A DNA stretch of 59,736 nucleotides from a bacterium BMS3Bbin14 (lineage in GTDB: Bacteria; Desulfobacterota; Desulfobulbia; Desulfobulbales; Desulfobulbaceae): positions 1 to 59,736 of the forward strand of contig BDTX01000002.1 of assembly GCA_002897615.1 (NCBI GenBank). The letters run 5' to 3'. How positions within the stretch are numbered: position 1 is the stretch's first letter; each line of letters starts with the position of its first letter. Positions 1 through 9,190 of this stretch are shown one piece after another. Both the position numbers and the translations under genes were made by a program. The notes beneath the pieces are model-generated. The model did not search any database. It was not told the origin of the DNA and worked only from the letters and a program-made list of their open reading frames with translations.

Positions 1-182
<182 letters not shown>

Positions 183-242
183 TATCCTTTATAAATCAAG
201 TCACCCCTGCTGTTTCAGTTGTCATTTTATTGTTTATGATTT

Positions 243-356
<114 letters not shown>

Positions 357-373
357 TCTTTTTATATAACGGA

Positions 374-412
374 AAACCCGGATACTTAATCGTATCCGGG
401 TTTTTTTGTTTT
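374..412 (+). terminator. Rho-independent terminator of the rRNA operon
   Basis: A 12-bp stem (AAACCCGGATAC pairing with GTATCCGGGTTT) around a short loop is followed by a T-rich tract. It lies directly after 5S rRNA, so it is the likely end of the rRNA transcript. Confidence 0.9.
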
Positions 413-422
413 AAGCCCGGGT

Positions 423-460
423 CCGTTATCGGGCGGACCGCAGTCCGGCGCGGTGAAGAC
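423..460. repeat. Fragment of the CCTGAATCC miniature element
   Basis: About 38 bases match an internal part of the dispersed element described at 18032-18250, read in the opposite orientation, including the GC-rich block ending GGCGCGGTGAAGAC. The flanking ends of the element are missing. The fragment supplies the stop codon and last codons of the minus-strand gene that ends at 426. Confidence 0.75.
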
Positions 461-1241
461 CAGGAACCAACCTGATTTCGAAAAGTGTCGGCCAGAGCTT
501 GCCTGTCACAAACAACCTGTCCCCTTCCGGGTCATACATAATGCCGTTCAGCACATTGGGCGGCTTGTCACATATCAACTGCTCACGCAAACGGGAAAGG
601 TCAACCCAGCCCTCAACTACGCCATTATCCGGATTTATTATCGCAATCCGGTTTGACTTCCATACATTGGCATATACGGAGCCCTTGATATATTCGAGTT
701 CATTGAGATATTTAACACGGCCGGAGTTGTCATGAACAGTTATCCTTCTCCTTGCGCTCAGCGTTTCCGGGTCGAGGAAATAAAGGGTCGAAGTACCGTC
801 ACTGACGATAAGATTCCGGTTGTCGTGGGTAATGCCCCACCCTTCCCGGGGAAACCGCCATGATTTAATAATGGCAAAATCATGCTTGTCATACACAAAC
901 ACAGTTTTGTTTTTCCATGTCAGCTGATAAATTTTATTATGAAAGACAGTTATGCCCTCAGCAAAAATATCTTTTTCATAATCAATTTCTTGTTCAACTC
1001 TTCCGGTTTGCAGATCCACCCGGCGCAGGGATGACCTGCCACGCTTTCCTGTTCCCTCGTAGACAATGCCTTGGTCCCAAGCAAGGCCCTGGGTGAAAGC
1101 CATCGGGTCATGGGGATAACTATGAACAATAACGTATGAGAATTGCTTGGGCTTGATCACCGGTGCATTCGAGCAGCCCGGCAGCCAGAACAGAAAAAAA
1201 ATAAGGATAAACGGACGCAAGACTCCACCTGTCCCTGTCAT
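426..1241 (-). CDS. Glutaminyl-peptide cyclotransferase (lipoprotein)
   Basis: A 271-residue protein of the glutamine cyclotransferase family (Glu_cyclase_2), which converts N-terminal glutamine of peptides to pyroglutamate with release of ammonia. The N-terminus has a hydrophobic segment and a lipobox LPGC (Cys23), so it is probably a periplasm-facing lipoprotein. The family's beta-propeller phrases are present, such as FTQGLAW near residue 50, NELEYI, ANVW and VLNGIMYD toward the C-terminus. The last 11 or so residues and the TAA stop are encoded by a transposable-element fragment, so the natural C-terminus has been replaced. It lies 102 bases downstream of the PqqD/HprK-like gene on the same strand, and may share its transcript. 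Confidence 0.85.
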   Translation of the reverse strand: MTGTGGVLRPFILIFFLFWLPGCSNAPVIKPKQFSYVIVHSYPHDPMAFTQGLAWDQGIVYEGTGKRGRSSLRRVDLQTGRVEQEIDYEKDIFAEGITVFHNKIYQLTWKNKTVFVYDKHDFAIIKSWRFPREGWGITHDNRNLIVSDGTSTLYFLDPETLSARRRITVHDNSGRVKYLNELEYIKGSVYANVWKSNRIAIINPDNGVVEGWVDLSRLREQLICDKPPNVLNGIMYDPEGDRLFVTGKLWPTLFEIRLVPGLHRAGLRSAR

Positions 1242-1343
1242 GTTTTTCGAGTTTGGGGGTTGATCCGAGTAAAAGAAACCGGCTTTTGTACAGGGTTGTC
1301 CATGATACCGTTACCCGGTTGCCGGAATAGAGTTAAACCGTGC

Positions 1344-2498
1344 CTACCGGACCTGTTGTCCATAATCCCGAAGAACCTGCTCAACGAGGTTCATCCCTGA
1401 AACCAGGTCAGGGTAGATTAACCTGTACCCGTTCAACCCGGATATCCATGCCGAAACACCATCAAGCCTTTCCGGTGTCCATGAGTCAACTACGCTGTTT
1501 GCCTGTATCAGTTCAGCCAGAACCTGGTAAGGCGGCATAGGGACAATCTGCGGCCTGCTGTCAGGTGAATAGCCGGGAAAAAGAACTGCGTTTGCCCGGT
1601 AACGATCAGTCGGGCCGGGAACTGCTGCCCGTGGGGGTGGATAAAAACGGACTGCTTTGCCAAACCTGTTGAAAACAGGATATCCATCCGCCTCGGGATA
1701 CAAATCCTGCAGGACGGCCCAGCTGCCTTCTTTTATACACATGCTCATAGGAACAGACTCCAAGCAGCCGTTCCTTGATCCTACAGGGATGACGTCATCC
1801 GCGACCAGCGTACAACCAGATGCAACAAGAGCTGCGGTGAGGGTTGTTTTGCCACTCCCGCCGGGACCGGCAAGGATACAACAGACTCCTTCTTTCGCAA
1901 CAGCACCGCCGTGGATGGTCATTAGGCGTCCTGGAATCTGGCAACCAATTTCAATCATTTCCCAGATTGCCTGGACAATCAGGTTGTTCGCAGATGTGAA
2001 AAAATCGAGCTTCTTCTTATTCTTATACAGAGAATACCCGTTTCCATCTCGACATAAAGTAAGGGTCCCGGCAACCGGACCGGAGAGGTGGTCTTCAAGA
2101 TGGCAGGCACAGGTATGAAACCGTTGCAGCAATTCCTGGTCGTCGGAGTTGACCTCTATCCTGCCGTCACCAAGCCAGTAGATGTGACGGTGCTGAGCCC
2201 GGTCTGTTTCCGTCTTCTCCGGCAACGATGGAGTAAGATCGGCTTTTGCCCAACTCGAAAACAACTCTGCAACTGTTTGGCCCTCATGACGTATTTCTTC
2301 CCACAGTATGGCCTTGAGTTCTTCCTGGTCGATACCTGAAGCCGAGGACTCCCATATCCATCGAGCGAGGGGATTCAATACGTATATCTTTCCGCTCTTT
2401 TCCTGGAGAACGGCAAGCCCTTGACCCAGAGGAAAAGTTATGTTTTCTCCAGAATCAGCCGACATATTCACTCTATGTCCTGTTGATAATCTATACAT
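1344..2498 (-). CDS. PqqD-domain / HPr kinase-like fusion protein
   Basis: A 384-residue protein. Residues about 20-85 resemble the PqqD peptide-binding fold (LAVLQEKSGKIYVLNPLARWIW). The C-terminal half resembles HPr kinase (HprK) with IHGGAV (about 195-200) and a P-loop GPGGSGKTT (about 211-219), followed by VADDVIPV. HprK-like proteins of this type lack the true HPr partner and are known from peptide-tailoring loci such as the lasso peptide paeninodin kinase. The gene is divergent from the nucleotidyltransferase gene at 2588, with about 90 bases between them, and codirectional with the glutaminyl cyclase. A second start at 2465 has a slightly better upstream purine stretch. The substrate is not known; a peptide is inferred from the PqqD part. 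Confidence 0.75.
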   Translation of the reverse strand: MYRLSTGHRVNMSADSGENITFPLGQGLAVLQEKSGKIYVLNPLARWIWESSASGIDQEELKAILWEEIRHEGQTVAELFSSWAKADLTPSLPEKTETDRAQHRHIYWLGDGRIEVNSDDQELLQRFHTCACHLEDHLSGPVAGTLTLCRDGNGYSLYKNKKKLDFFTSANNLIVQAIWEMIEIGCQIPGRLMTIHGGAVAKEGVCCILAGPGGSGKTTLTAALVASGCTLVADDVIPVGSRNGCLESVPMSMCIKEGSWAVLQDLYPEADGYPVFNRFGKAVRFYPPPRAAVPGPTDRYRANAVLFPGYSPDSRPQIVPMPPYQVLAELIQANSVVDSWTPERLDGVSAWISGLNGYRLIYPDLVSGMNLVEQVLRDYGQQVR

Positions 2499-2587
2499 AA
2501 CTTTGCAGCTATGTTAAAGTGCCTGTTGTCAATGTATAATAGAATTGGGCCGAGATAACAATAAATTGCCGTGGCGAGGCTATCGGA

Positions 2588-3571
2588 ATGAAAAAATGCG
2601 ATTCTTTGTCCCTGCTGTGTCAATACCTGCAGAACCTCGACAGCCGACAAGAGGATTCAGCACCAACACCAAAAGTGCGACAAAAACTTCAACCGGACTG
2701 GCATGCAGTTGCGAGGCTTGCCGATCAACATTTTGTCTTACCCTTACTGTACCAACAACTGGTGCGAAAAAGGATATTGCAGTTGCTGCCGGAAGATCTC
2801 CAGACCCTGCTCGCTGAAATTTACAAGCTTAATCGACTGCGTAACGACCTTATCTATAACCAGATAAACCGTATTGCCTTCCTGTTTAACTCTGCCGGTA
2901 TCGAGCCTATTTTTCTCAAAGGCAGCGCGGCGCTGCTCATGGAACTCTATGATGACCCCGGGTTGCGGGTAATGAATGACGTCGATTTCCTGGTGGATAA
3001 AAAAGATCTGCCGACATGTGTGGAGTTGATGCAATCCATGGGCTATTATCCCATGGAGGGGCTTAAGCTGCCGGAAGATTTTTATCACCACCCGCCGCTT
3101 GTACACAACAGCCATAGCATCAGGTTTGAAATACATGAACGTCTGCACACTGATTCCGTATTGGACAGCGAGGCAATGATAACCGAATCAGTGATGATCA
3201 AAATGCCGGATGGAATTGTCCGCGTTCCCAAAAACACACACTTTACCATTCACAATATCCTGCATCACCAGGTGTTTGACAAAAATTCGCTGAACGAAGA
3301 AACACCGTTGTATCAATTATATGACCTCTACATGATGAGAGAGAGGCACGACCGGCATCTTGACTGGAGATCGATATGCTGTTTTTTTACAAATCACTCC
3401 CTGCAGGATCCATACTATTACTCCCTTGACCTGCTCCGGAAATACTTCAAGCAACGCCCACCGGAAAAAATACGCCTCTCCGTGCAGTGCGGAAGAATTT
3501 ACAGGCGTATCATGCACTATTGCAACGAACTGCTTGCCAGCTATAATTTACTCCCCCGGACAAAAACTTAA
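2588..3571 (+). CDS. Nucleotidyltransferase family protein (NTP_transf_5-like)
   Basis: A 327-residue protein with the signature of the uncharacterised nucleotidyltransferase family NTP_transf_5: a helical N-terminal region, then FLKGSAALL (about 109-117) and the metal-binding strand MNDVDFLV (about 129-136), followed by a helical C-terminal part. Members often sit beside HprK-like kinases and PqqD proteins in peptide or capsule loci, and here the gene is divergent from such a fusion. The two genes probably share a bidirectional promoter region (2499-2587). The transferred nucleotide and the target are unknown. Confidence 0.75.
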   Translation: MKKCDSLSLLCQYLQNLDSRQEDSAPTPKVRQKLQPDWHAVARLADQHFVLPLLYQQLVRKRILQLLPEDLQTLLAEIYKLNRLRNDLIYNQINRIAFLFNSAGIEPIFLKGSAALLMELYDDPGLRVMNDVDFLVDKKDLPTCVELMQSMGYYPMEGLKLPEDFYHHPPLVHNSHSIRFEIHERLHTDSVLDSEAMITESVMIKMPDGIVRVPKNTHFTIHNILHHQVFDKNSLNEETPLYQLYDLYMMRERHDRHLDWRSICCFFTNHSLQDPYYYSLDLLRKYFKQRPPEKIRLSVQCGRIYRRIMHYCNELLASYNLLPRTKT

Positions 3572-3641
3572 AGATAAACCAAAAATAACACAACTGATCA
3601 CAGAGGATGGCACCCTGCGCTATTTATTGCTTGCATCTAAT

Positions 3642-3841
3642 CTACCCTTCAACAGGCAGCCTGGACTGGGCGGAAGCCTTAGTTGTCTGGAGCAGGTATC
3701 AACCTTTACGCAGCCCGAACTGGGCGGAAGCCTTAGTTGTCTGGAGCAGGTATCAACCTTTACGCAGCCCGTACTGGGCGGAAGCCTTAGTTGTCTGGAG
3801 CAGGTATCACTTTTCTTTACGCAGCCCGGACTGGGCGGAAG
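3642..3841 (-). repeat. 54-bp tandem repeat duplicating a gene's 3' end
   Basis: GGGCGGAAGCC recurs at 3668, 3722, 3776 and 3833, a period of 54, 54 and 57 bases. Read on the minus strand each unit repeats the last 18-19 codons of the Tat-leader gene at 3807-3977, including its stop. The unit length is a multiple of three, so the copies stay in frame: after TGA at 3807-3809 come two units ending in TGA (3753-3755, 3699-3701) and one ending in TAG (3642-3644). Each unit reads LLQTTKASAQ followed by YGLRKG, FGLRKG or SRLPVEG. Confidence 0.85.
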
Positions 3842-3977
3842 CACGGGTGGCCTGGAGCAGGGTCATCATTGCCGGGGCCGTGGCCGCGGCTAGGCCCAGG
3901 GCTCCAAGCTTTTGCAAAACCTTGCGGCGCTCTTTATCAAGGGCATCACCCTGCTGATTATTCATTTTGTCTTCCAT
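3807..3977 (-). CDS. Small twin-arginine-leader peptide (56 aa)
   Basis: A short gene with ATG at 3977 preceded by GAGGAG at a good distance, ending at TGA 3807-3809. The product has a charged N-terminus, a twin-arginine motif ERRKVLQK (about 16-23), a hydrophobic stretch LGALGLAAATAPAMMTLL, and an AXA-type cleavage site ASA before QSGLRKEK. It therefore looks like a complete Tat signal peptide with a tail of only about eight residues, whose new N-terminus would be Gln. Small Tat-signal proteins like this are often annotated without function. A periplasmic glutaminyl cyclase is encoded nearby and could act on such a Gln. Existence is supported by the ribosome site and leader; the role is inferred. 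Confidence 0.65.
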   Translation of the reverse strand: MEDKMNNQQGDALDKERRKVLQKLGALGLAAATAPAMMTLLQATRASAQSGLRKEK

Positions 3978-4264
3978 CCGGGGTCTCCTCTGAAGTGAAG
4001 TAAAATTCCTGAATTAAATTTACATGCTTAGGAAAAAACACTACCCGAGAGGGCAGGCCATAAGACTTTCGTGAAATTACGCATCAACAAATATATCCGC
4101 TACCACTAAAGATAAGCTTGCACGCAACTGGTCACTGGGCAAGAGTCAGCATGGATTACCATGCGTAACAAGAATCCCATAATTATCTCTCTACAATCAA
4201 ATTATCCGGAAGTCAAGAAGGTAATTTCGGCTCTGGATATCTTTCATCAAACCTCTGCTGAAGT
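3978..4264. other. Intergenic region, no gene seen
   Basis: This stretch holds the ribosome-binding site of the Tat-leader gene at its left edge and is AT-richer than its surroundings. It probably contains the promoter of that gene. No open frame with a convincing start, RNA gene or repeat was found. Confidence 0.5.
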
Positions 4265-5647
4265 CTAATTAGTGCACAGGCCGCCGCCGGATGACATCCG
4301 GTCGAAGTAATCCTTTGAGAGTCCCTTTACCACCCCGGCGAGCAGGATAAGGCTGATCAGGTTCGGCACCGCCATCAGGATGTTGGCAATATCCGCAAAG
4401 TTCCAGACCAGTTTAAGCGGGATATATGCCCCGACAACCACAAGGACCGTATATATAATACGATACGGCAGGACGGCCCTGGCGCCGAAGAGATATTCCG
4501 CGCTCCGGTCACCGTAGTACGACCAGGCAATAATGGTCGTATAGGCAAAAAATACCAGGCCAAAGCCCACAATCCAGGCCCCGGACGGCCCCAGGGTCTG
4601 CTGAAAAGCATAGGCGGACAAGGCGGCCCCCTGGAGATTGTCAGGCCGCGCCGCTCCCCAGGCCCCGCTGACAATGATGACCAGGGCCGTCATCGAGCAG
4701 ATGACGATGGTGTCGATAAAGGGGCCGATCATGGCGACAAGCCCTTCCCGTACAGGTTCCCTGGTCCGCGCCGCGGCATGGGCCATCGGGGCGGAGCCCA
4801 GGCCTGATTCGTTCGAAAAGACCCCCCTTGCTACTCCATACTGGAGTGCCGCGCCGATGGCCCCTCCGCCTGCGGCCCACGGATTGAGGGCATGATTGAA
4901 TATGGTCGCAAAGGCGGCGGGAATCCGATCAAAATTCAGGATAAGGATAAAAACGGCGGCCAGGCTATAGACAATTGCCATAAAGGGGACGATCCTTGAG
5001 GCGACCTTGGCAATACGCTTGATGCCGCCGATAATAACCAGGCCGACCATGATCGCCATGACAACGCCAAGCATCAGTTTATGATCAGCGATCTGCGGCA
5101 TAATGAACCCCAGTCCGTCCACCACGGAATTGGCCTGCACCATATTGCCGATGCCGAAGGAGGCGATCAGGGCAAAAACGGCAAAGAGGCCGCCGAGTTT
5201 CGGCATGTTAAGACCGTTTTTCAGTGTATACATGGGGCCGCCCGAGACCTCGCCGTTTTCATGAATCGTGCGGAAATTGAGAGCCAGCAGGCAGGAGGTA
5301 AATTTCGTGGCCATCCCGACCACGGCCGTGACCCACATCCAGAATACCGCCCCCGGCCCGCCAAAGGCGATCGCGGTCGCAACACCCGCAATATTGCCGG
5401 TGCCGATTGTGGCGGACAAGGCGGTCGACAGGGCCTGAAAGTGAGTGACCTCGCCCGGGTCACTTTCTTTGTCAAATTTCCCCGTGATGAGCTGAAACGA
5501 ATGCTTGAATCCCCGAATCTGGATAAAGCCGAGACGCAGGGTCAGATAAAGGCCGGTACCGACAAGAAGGATTATTGAAGGAACTCCCCATGCGTAACCG
5601 GACAGCCTGCCGGTCAGGACCGTCAGATAATCAAGAAAGTTGTTCAC
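4265..5647 (-). CDS. Alanine/glycine:cation symporter (AGCS family)
   Basis: A 460-residue membrane protein of the AGCS family, which imports alanine or glycine with sodium ions. The family signature is clear in the N-terminal third: ALSATIGTGNIAGVATAI and the following GPGAVFWMWVTA. About ten hydrophobic segments are visible and the length is normal. The start is a GTG at 5647 with AAGGGGAG just upstream. It begins 19 bases after the end of sppA on the same strand, so the two are probably cotranscribed. Confidence 0.93.
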   Translation of the reverse strand: MNNFLDYLTVLTGRLSGYAWGVPSIILLVGTGLYLTLRLGFIQIRGFKHSFQLITGKFDKESDPGEVTHFQALSTALSATIGTGNIAGVATAIAFGGPGAVFWMWVTAVVGMATKFTSCLLALNFRTIHENGEVSGGPMYTLKNGLNMPKLGGLFAVFALIASFGIGNMVQANSVVDGLGFIMPQIADHKLMLGVVMAIMVGLVIIGGIKRIAKVASRIVPFMAIVYSLAAVFILILNFDRIPAAFATIFNHALNPWAAGGGAIGAALQYGVARGVFSNESGLGSAPMAHAAARTREPVREGLVAMIGPFIDTIVICSMTALVIIVSGAWGAARPDNLQGAALSAYAFQQTLGPSGAWIVGFGLVFFAYTTIIAWSYYGDRSAEYLFGARAVLPYRIIYTVLVVVGAYIPLKLVWNFADIANILMAVPNLISLILLAGVVKGLSKDYFDRMSSGGGLCTN

Positions 5648-5666
5648 GTCGCTCCCCTTTTATTTG

Positions 5667-7535
5667 TTAAAATACAATGGCCGAACGGGGTATCAGGCAG
5701 CGGGCATACATATGTTCTGGATCGCCGGCCAGGAGTGAAAAATCAAGAAATCTTTCCCTGACAGCCTCCCGAACCATGCTGCCGCCGCCGACGCCGGCAA
5801 ACCGCGAATGCTCGAAAAGAACGCTGGCGCGTTGCGCGAGCTTTTGCAGCAGCTGCTGGCCGGGGGAAAGCTCCGGCCGGATATAGACGGCTTCGTATTT
5901 CGACAATCCGGCCAGCTTGGCGGCCGCGATTACGGCATCATGCAGGCTGCCCAGTTTGTCAACCAGGCCAAGCTTCAGGGCTGTGGCGCCATCCCAGACC
6001 CGGCCCTGGGCAAGTTCCGCAACTTTGGCCCGGGACAGACCACGGCCCTTGGCAACAACGCTCAAAAAACGATTATACCCTTCTTCAACACTCTGCTGAA
6101 TAGTGTCTTGAAGCTCGGGAGCTAACGGCCTTAACGGGTTGCCGGCACCGGCTATCCGCGTTGTCCCGGTACCGTCGCTGAACACGCCTATCTTGGCCAG
6201 TGATCCTTCAAAGGTTGGCAGGACACCAAAAATTCCGATGGAACCGGTAAGGGTGAACGGCGAGGCAAAGATGCGGTTCGCATCCGCCGAGAGCCAGTAC
6301 GCGCCGGAGGCTGCCATGGAACCCATGGAAACGACAACCGGTTTACCGGCCTTCCGGACCTGCAGCAGTGCCTGGCGGATCGCCTCAGAGGCAAACGCGC
6401 TGCCGCCGCCACTGTCGATGCGCAGGACCAGGGCCTTAATCCTTTTGTCCCGGCCGGCCCGGCTGATTCGCTTACAGAGGGCGGCACTGTCGATCTGGCC
6501 CGGGATATTTTTATCATATACGATGTCGCCCCGGGCCACGATCAGGCCGATCCGGTCCTTGACCGAGGAGTCCCGGCCGACGTATGAGGGGATTATCGTG
6601 GTCAGGTAATCGGTCAACTGAATCTGTTTAAACGAACTCCCGTCATCAGACCTGCCGACGAGGCTGCTCAGATAGTCTTCCGTTTCCTGGCTGGTTTTGA
6701 GACCGTCAACCAGGCCGGCATCGAGCGCCATGCGGCCGCTGTCGCCGCCGGCCCGGCGCATATACCGGGGCATCTCGTTGATATAATCGTTAATTTTCTC
6801 CATCGTCAAGCCGCGATGTTTTGCAATATCGGCACAATAGCTGTTCCAGAAACGGGCCAGCCAGAAACGGTTGGCATCCTTTGCCGCAGCGGACATGTTA
6901 TTACGGGTGAATGGTTCCAGCGCGGATTTATAGGTACCGACCTTGAAGACATGGAAGTTGACTGCCAGTTTATCAAGCAGTTTTTTCATGTAAAGCCGGT
7001 AGACTCCGAACCCCTGTAGTCCAACCGCGCCCATGGGATTCATGTAGATCTTGTCGGCATAGGAGGCAAGATAGTACTGGCCCTGGCTGTACTGGTCACC
7101 GACGGCAATGACCTTTTTGCCGCTTTTCTTAAAATTTTCAATAGCATGACCGATTGTTTGCAACTGGTTCAGGCCGGCTTGGTTCAGCCCTGAGAGCGAG
7201 AGGACCAGGAGCTTGATCCTCTGATCCTTTGCCGCGGCGTTGATCGCATCAAGAACGTCCTGCAGAGACGTTTCTTCCCGCACCGGAACGCCGACAATTT
7301 CATTGATAAATCGGGCAAGGGGGTTAATAACGGTTGTTTTTTCAACGAGGCGGCCCGTCGGTGAAATTACCAGGGCCGCGCCCTGGGGCACCTTGACTCC
7401 CGGCCGAAAAAACAGGGCAATAAAAAAGACCACCACCAGAATAAAAAAAAGAGAGGTGATAAGAAGACTGACCTGGGACAGAAATTTCCACAGCCAGTAA
7501 AAAAACACGCCGACAGCAACAAATAATTTTTTCAA
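5667..7535 (-). CDS. sppA: Signal peptide peptidase SppA, long (67K) type
   Basis: A 622-residue inner-membrane serine protease that degrades cleaved signal peptides. One N-terminal membrane helix is followed by two ClpP-like domains. The N-terminal domain carries the general-base lysine region FKVGTYKSALEPF; the C-terminal domain carries the nucleophile region SMGSMAASGAYWLS. Duplicated domains and length match the E. coli-type enzyme. The start is TTG at 7535 with GGAGG nine bases upstream, a better choice than any ATG. It heads a two-gene unit with the AGCS symporter. Confidence 0.93.
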   Translation of the reverse strand: MKKLFVAVGVFFYWLWKFLSQVSLLITSLFFILVVVFFIALFFRPGVKVPQGAALVISPTGRLVEKTTVINPLARFINEIVGVPVREETSLQDVLDAINAAAKDQRIKLLVLSLSGLNQAGLNQLQTIGHAIENFKKSGKKVIAVGDQYSQGQYYLASYADKIYMNPMGAVGLQGFGVYRLYMKKLLDKLAVNFHVFKVGTYKSALEPFTRNNMSAAAKDANRFWLARFWNSYCADIAKHRGLTMEKINDYINEMPRYMRRAGGDSGRMALDAGLVDGLKTSQETEDYLSSLVGRSDDGSSFKQIQLTDYLTTIIPSYVGRDSSVKDRIGLIVARGDIVYDKNIPGQIDSAALCKRISRAGRDKRIKALVLRIDSGGGSAFASEAIRQALLQVRKAGKPVVVSMGSMAASGAYWLSADANRIFASPFTLTGSIGIFGVLPTFEGSLAKIGVFSDGTGTTRIAGAGNPLRPLAPELQDTIQQSVEEGYNRFLSVVAKGRGLSRAKVAELAQGRVWDGATALKLGLVDKLGSLHDAVIAAAKLAGLSKYEAVYIRPELSPGQQLLQKLAQRASVLFEHSRFAGVGGGSMVREAVRERFLDFSLLAGDPEHMYARCLIPRSAIVF

Positions 7536-8089
7536 TTACAACCTCCGGAATAAACAAATTATTGCGGATCGCCTGGAATATGATTCCGTCGATCAATCTT
7601 GATACATGCATAGCATGTGACCGGCTAAAACAGTGGATTTGCGCATAGCTGGCAACATCCTTTTAATATACCACAGAGTCAGCCGTGAACGGCACGAAAA
7701 AATGAAACCGCTTTCCAGCCTGAAATATCCGCTCACCCTGCCGCTTGCAGGGTTATCCCGGACCGGCCTGATCGCGGCAGACGGTCCCGGGTCCCGGAGC
7801 AGACGTGGAGCCGGTTCGCCCTGCGAGAGCCTGATCCTCGGTCGTTATCGACCGCCCCGCAGTCCGGCGCGGTGAAGAGTATAAAATGCATTTATTCGTC
7901 AATAATACAATAAATTCCACATATTGCCTGGAATATTACCTCAAGCCTTCACGGATTCAGATTTTATCTTGACTCATTAGGGCCTGAAACGATAAAGTTG
8001 GCGCCAACGATTGAATGCTTTGGCAGAAACCAAGCAGAGCGAACCCCGGCAGAGGCGGGACAAATAATGTTTAGTGGAACCCCCAAGTT
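7536..8089. other. Intergenic region with a miniature element
   Basis: This divergent spacer between sppA and mtnA holds a short-form copy of the dispersed element at about 7830-7960. The rest (7540-7829 and 7961-8089) shows no gene, RNA or clear promoter that I can support; both promoters must lie here. Confidence 0.5.
7830..7960 (-). mobile_element. Miniature element, short form, decayed
   Basis: About 131 bases match the 127-bp short form at 16651-16777 in opposite orientation. The right end reads TTCACGGATTCAG. The left end is worn (CCTGATCCTC in place of CCTGAATCC) and no flanking duplication is visible, so this is an old copy. Confidence 0.75.
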
Positions 8090-9190
8090 ATGAAGGTTGA
8101 AGGACGCGAGTATCGTTCCATCTGGCTGGCCGCGGACGGCCGCCGGGTTGAGATTATCGACCAGACCCGGCTGCCGCACGAATTCCGTACCGTCTGCCTG
8201 GCAACCCTGGCGGACGGAGCCCGTGCCATTCGGGACATGCTGGTACGGGGGGCGCCCCTTATCGGCGCCACGGCTGCCTACGGCTTCTGCCTGGGTCTTC
8301 ATGAAGGGACGGCCGACCGGGATATTGATCGAATCGGCAGCACTTTAACGGCCTGCCGGCCGACAGCGGTCAACCTGCGCTGGGCCGTGGAGCAAATGCG
8401 TTCCCTGCTCCTGGCCCTGCCGGCACAAGACCGGCTGGCCGCAGCCTACCTGGAAGCGGCACGAATCTGTGACGAGGACGTGCGGGACAACGAGGCCATC
8501 GGCACCCATGGCCTTGAAATCATACGTAAAACCTGGGAACAAAAAGGCAAAAAAAGCCCGGTCCAGGTCCTGACCCACTGCAATGCCGGCTGGCTGGCCA
8601 CGGTTGACTGGGGCACCGCCCTGGCCCCGGTGTACAAGGCCCATGAAGCCGGCATCCCCATCCATGTCTGGGTTGATGAAACCAGGCCGCGCAACCAGGG
8701 CGCCGGCCTGACCGCCTGGGAGCTTGCCGCCCAGGGAATCGACCATCACCTCATTGTCGATAATGCCGGCGGCCATCTCATGCAGCACGGCCGGGTCGAT
8801 CTCTGCATCGTCGGCACGGATCGAACGACTGCCGGCGGCGATGTCTGCAACAAGATCGGCACCTATCTGAAGGCCCTGGCGGCGCGGGACAACAAGGTCC
8901 CGTTTTACGTGGCCCTGCCCGGCTCCACCATTGACTGGGGCATTGAAAACGGCCGGCTGGAGATTCCTATCGAGGAACGGGCCCCGGAAGAGGTCCTCCG
9001 GGTGCACGGTAAAACGGCGGACGGCGCCATTACCTGGGTCAGCATTGCCCCGGCCGCGACCCCCGCCGTCAATCCGGCCTTTGATGTTACCCCGGCCCGT
9101 CTGGTAACCGGGCTCATCACCGAACGCGGCGTCTGCACCGCCAACCGTGCGGGACTGCTCACCCTCTATCCTGAACGGCGGGACCGGTGA
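8090..9190 (+). CDS. mtnA: S-methyl-5-thioribose-1-phosphate isomerase
   Basis: A 366-residue enzyme that isomerises methylthioribose 1-phosphate (or 5-deoxyribose 1-phosphate) to the ribulose 1-phosphate form. The family's catalytic residues are present: Cys164 in THCNAG and Asp244 in GTDRTTAGGDVCNK. The N-terminal RGAPLIG motif is also there and the length is normal. The stop codon overlaps the start of the following aldolase gene, so the two are translationally coupled. With an aldolase rather than mtnB/C/D downstream, the route is likely the oxygen-independent dihydroxyacetone-phosphate shunt. Confidence 0.95.
   Translation: MKVEGREYRSIWLAADGRRVEIIDQTRLPHEFRTVCLATLADGARAIRDMLVRGAPLIGATAAYGFCLGLHEGTADRDIDRIGSTLTACRPTAVNLRWAVEQMRSLLLALPAQDRLAAAYLEAARICDEDVRDNEAIGTHGLEIIRKTWEQKGKKSPVQVLTHCNAGWLATVDWGTALAPVYKAHEAGIPIHVWVDETRPRNQGAGLTAWELAAQGIDHHLIVDNAGGHLMQHGRVDLCIVGTDRTTAGGDVCNKIGTYLKALAARDNKVPFYVALPGSTIDWGIENGRLEIPIEERAPEEVLRVHGKTADGAITWVSIAPAATPAVNPAFDVTPARLVTGLITERGVCTANRAGLLTLYPERRDR

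Noticed and set aside
3360..3893. Plus-strand frame over the tandem repeats (GGSLSCLEQVSTFTQP units)
   Set aside because: It is out of frame with the nucleotidyltransferase gene it overlaps, has no start signal, and the same repeats are explained by the minus-strand gene tail.
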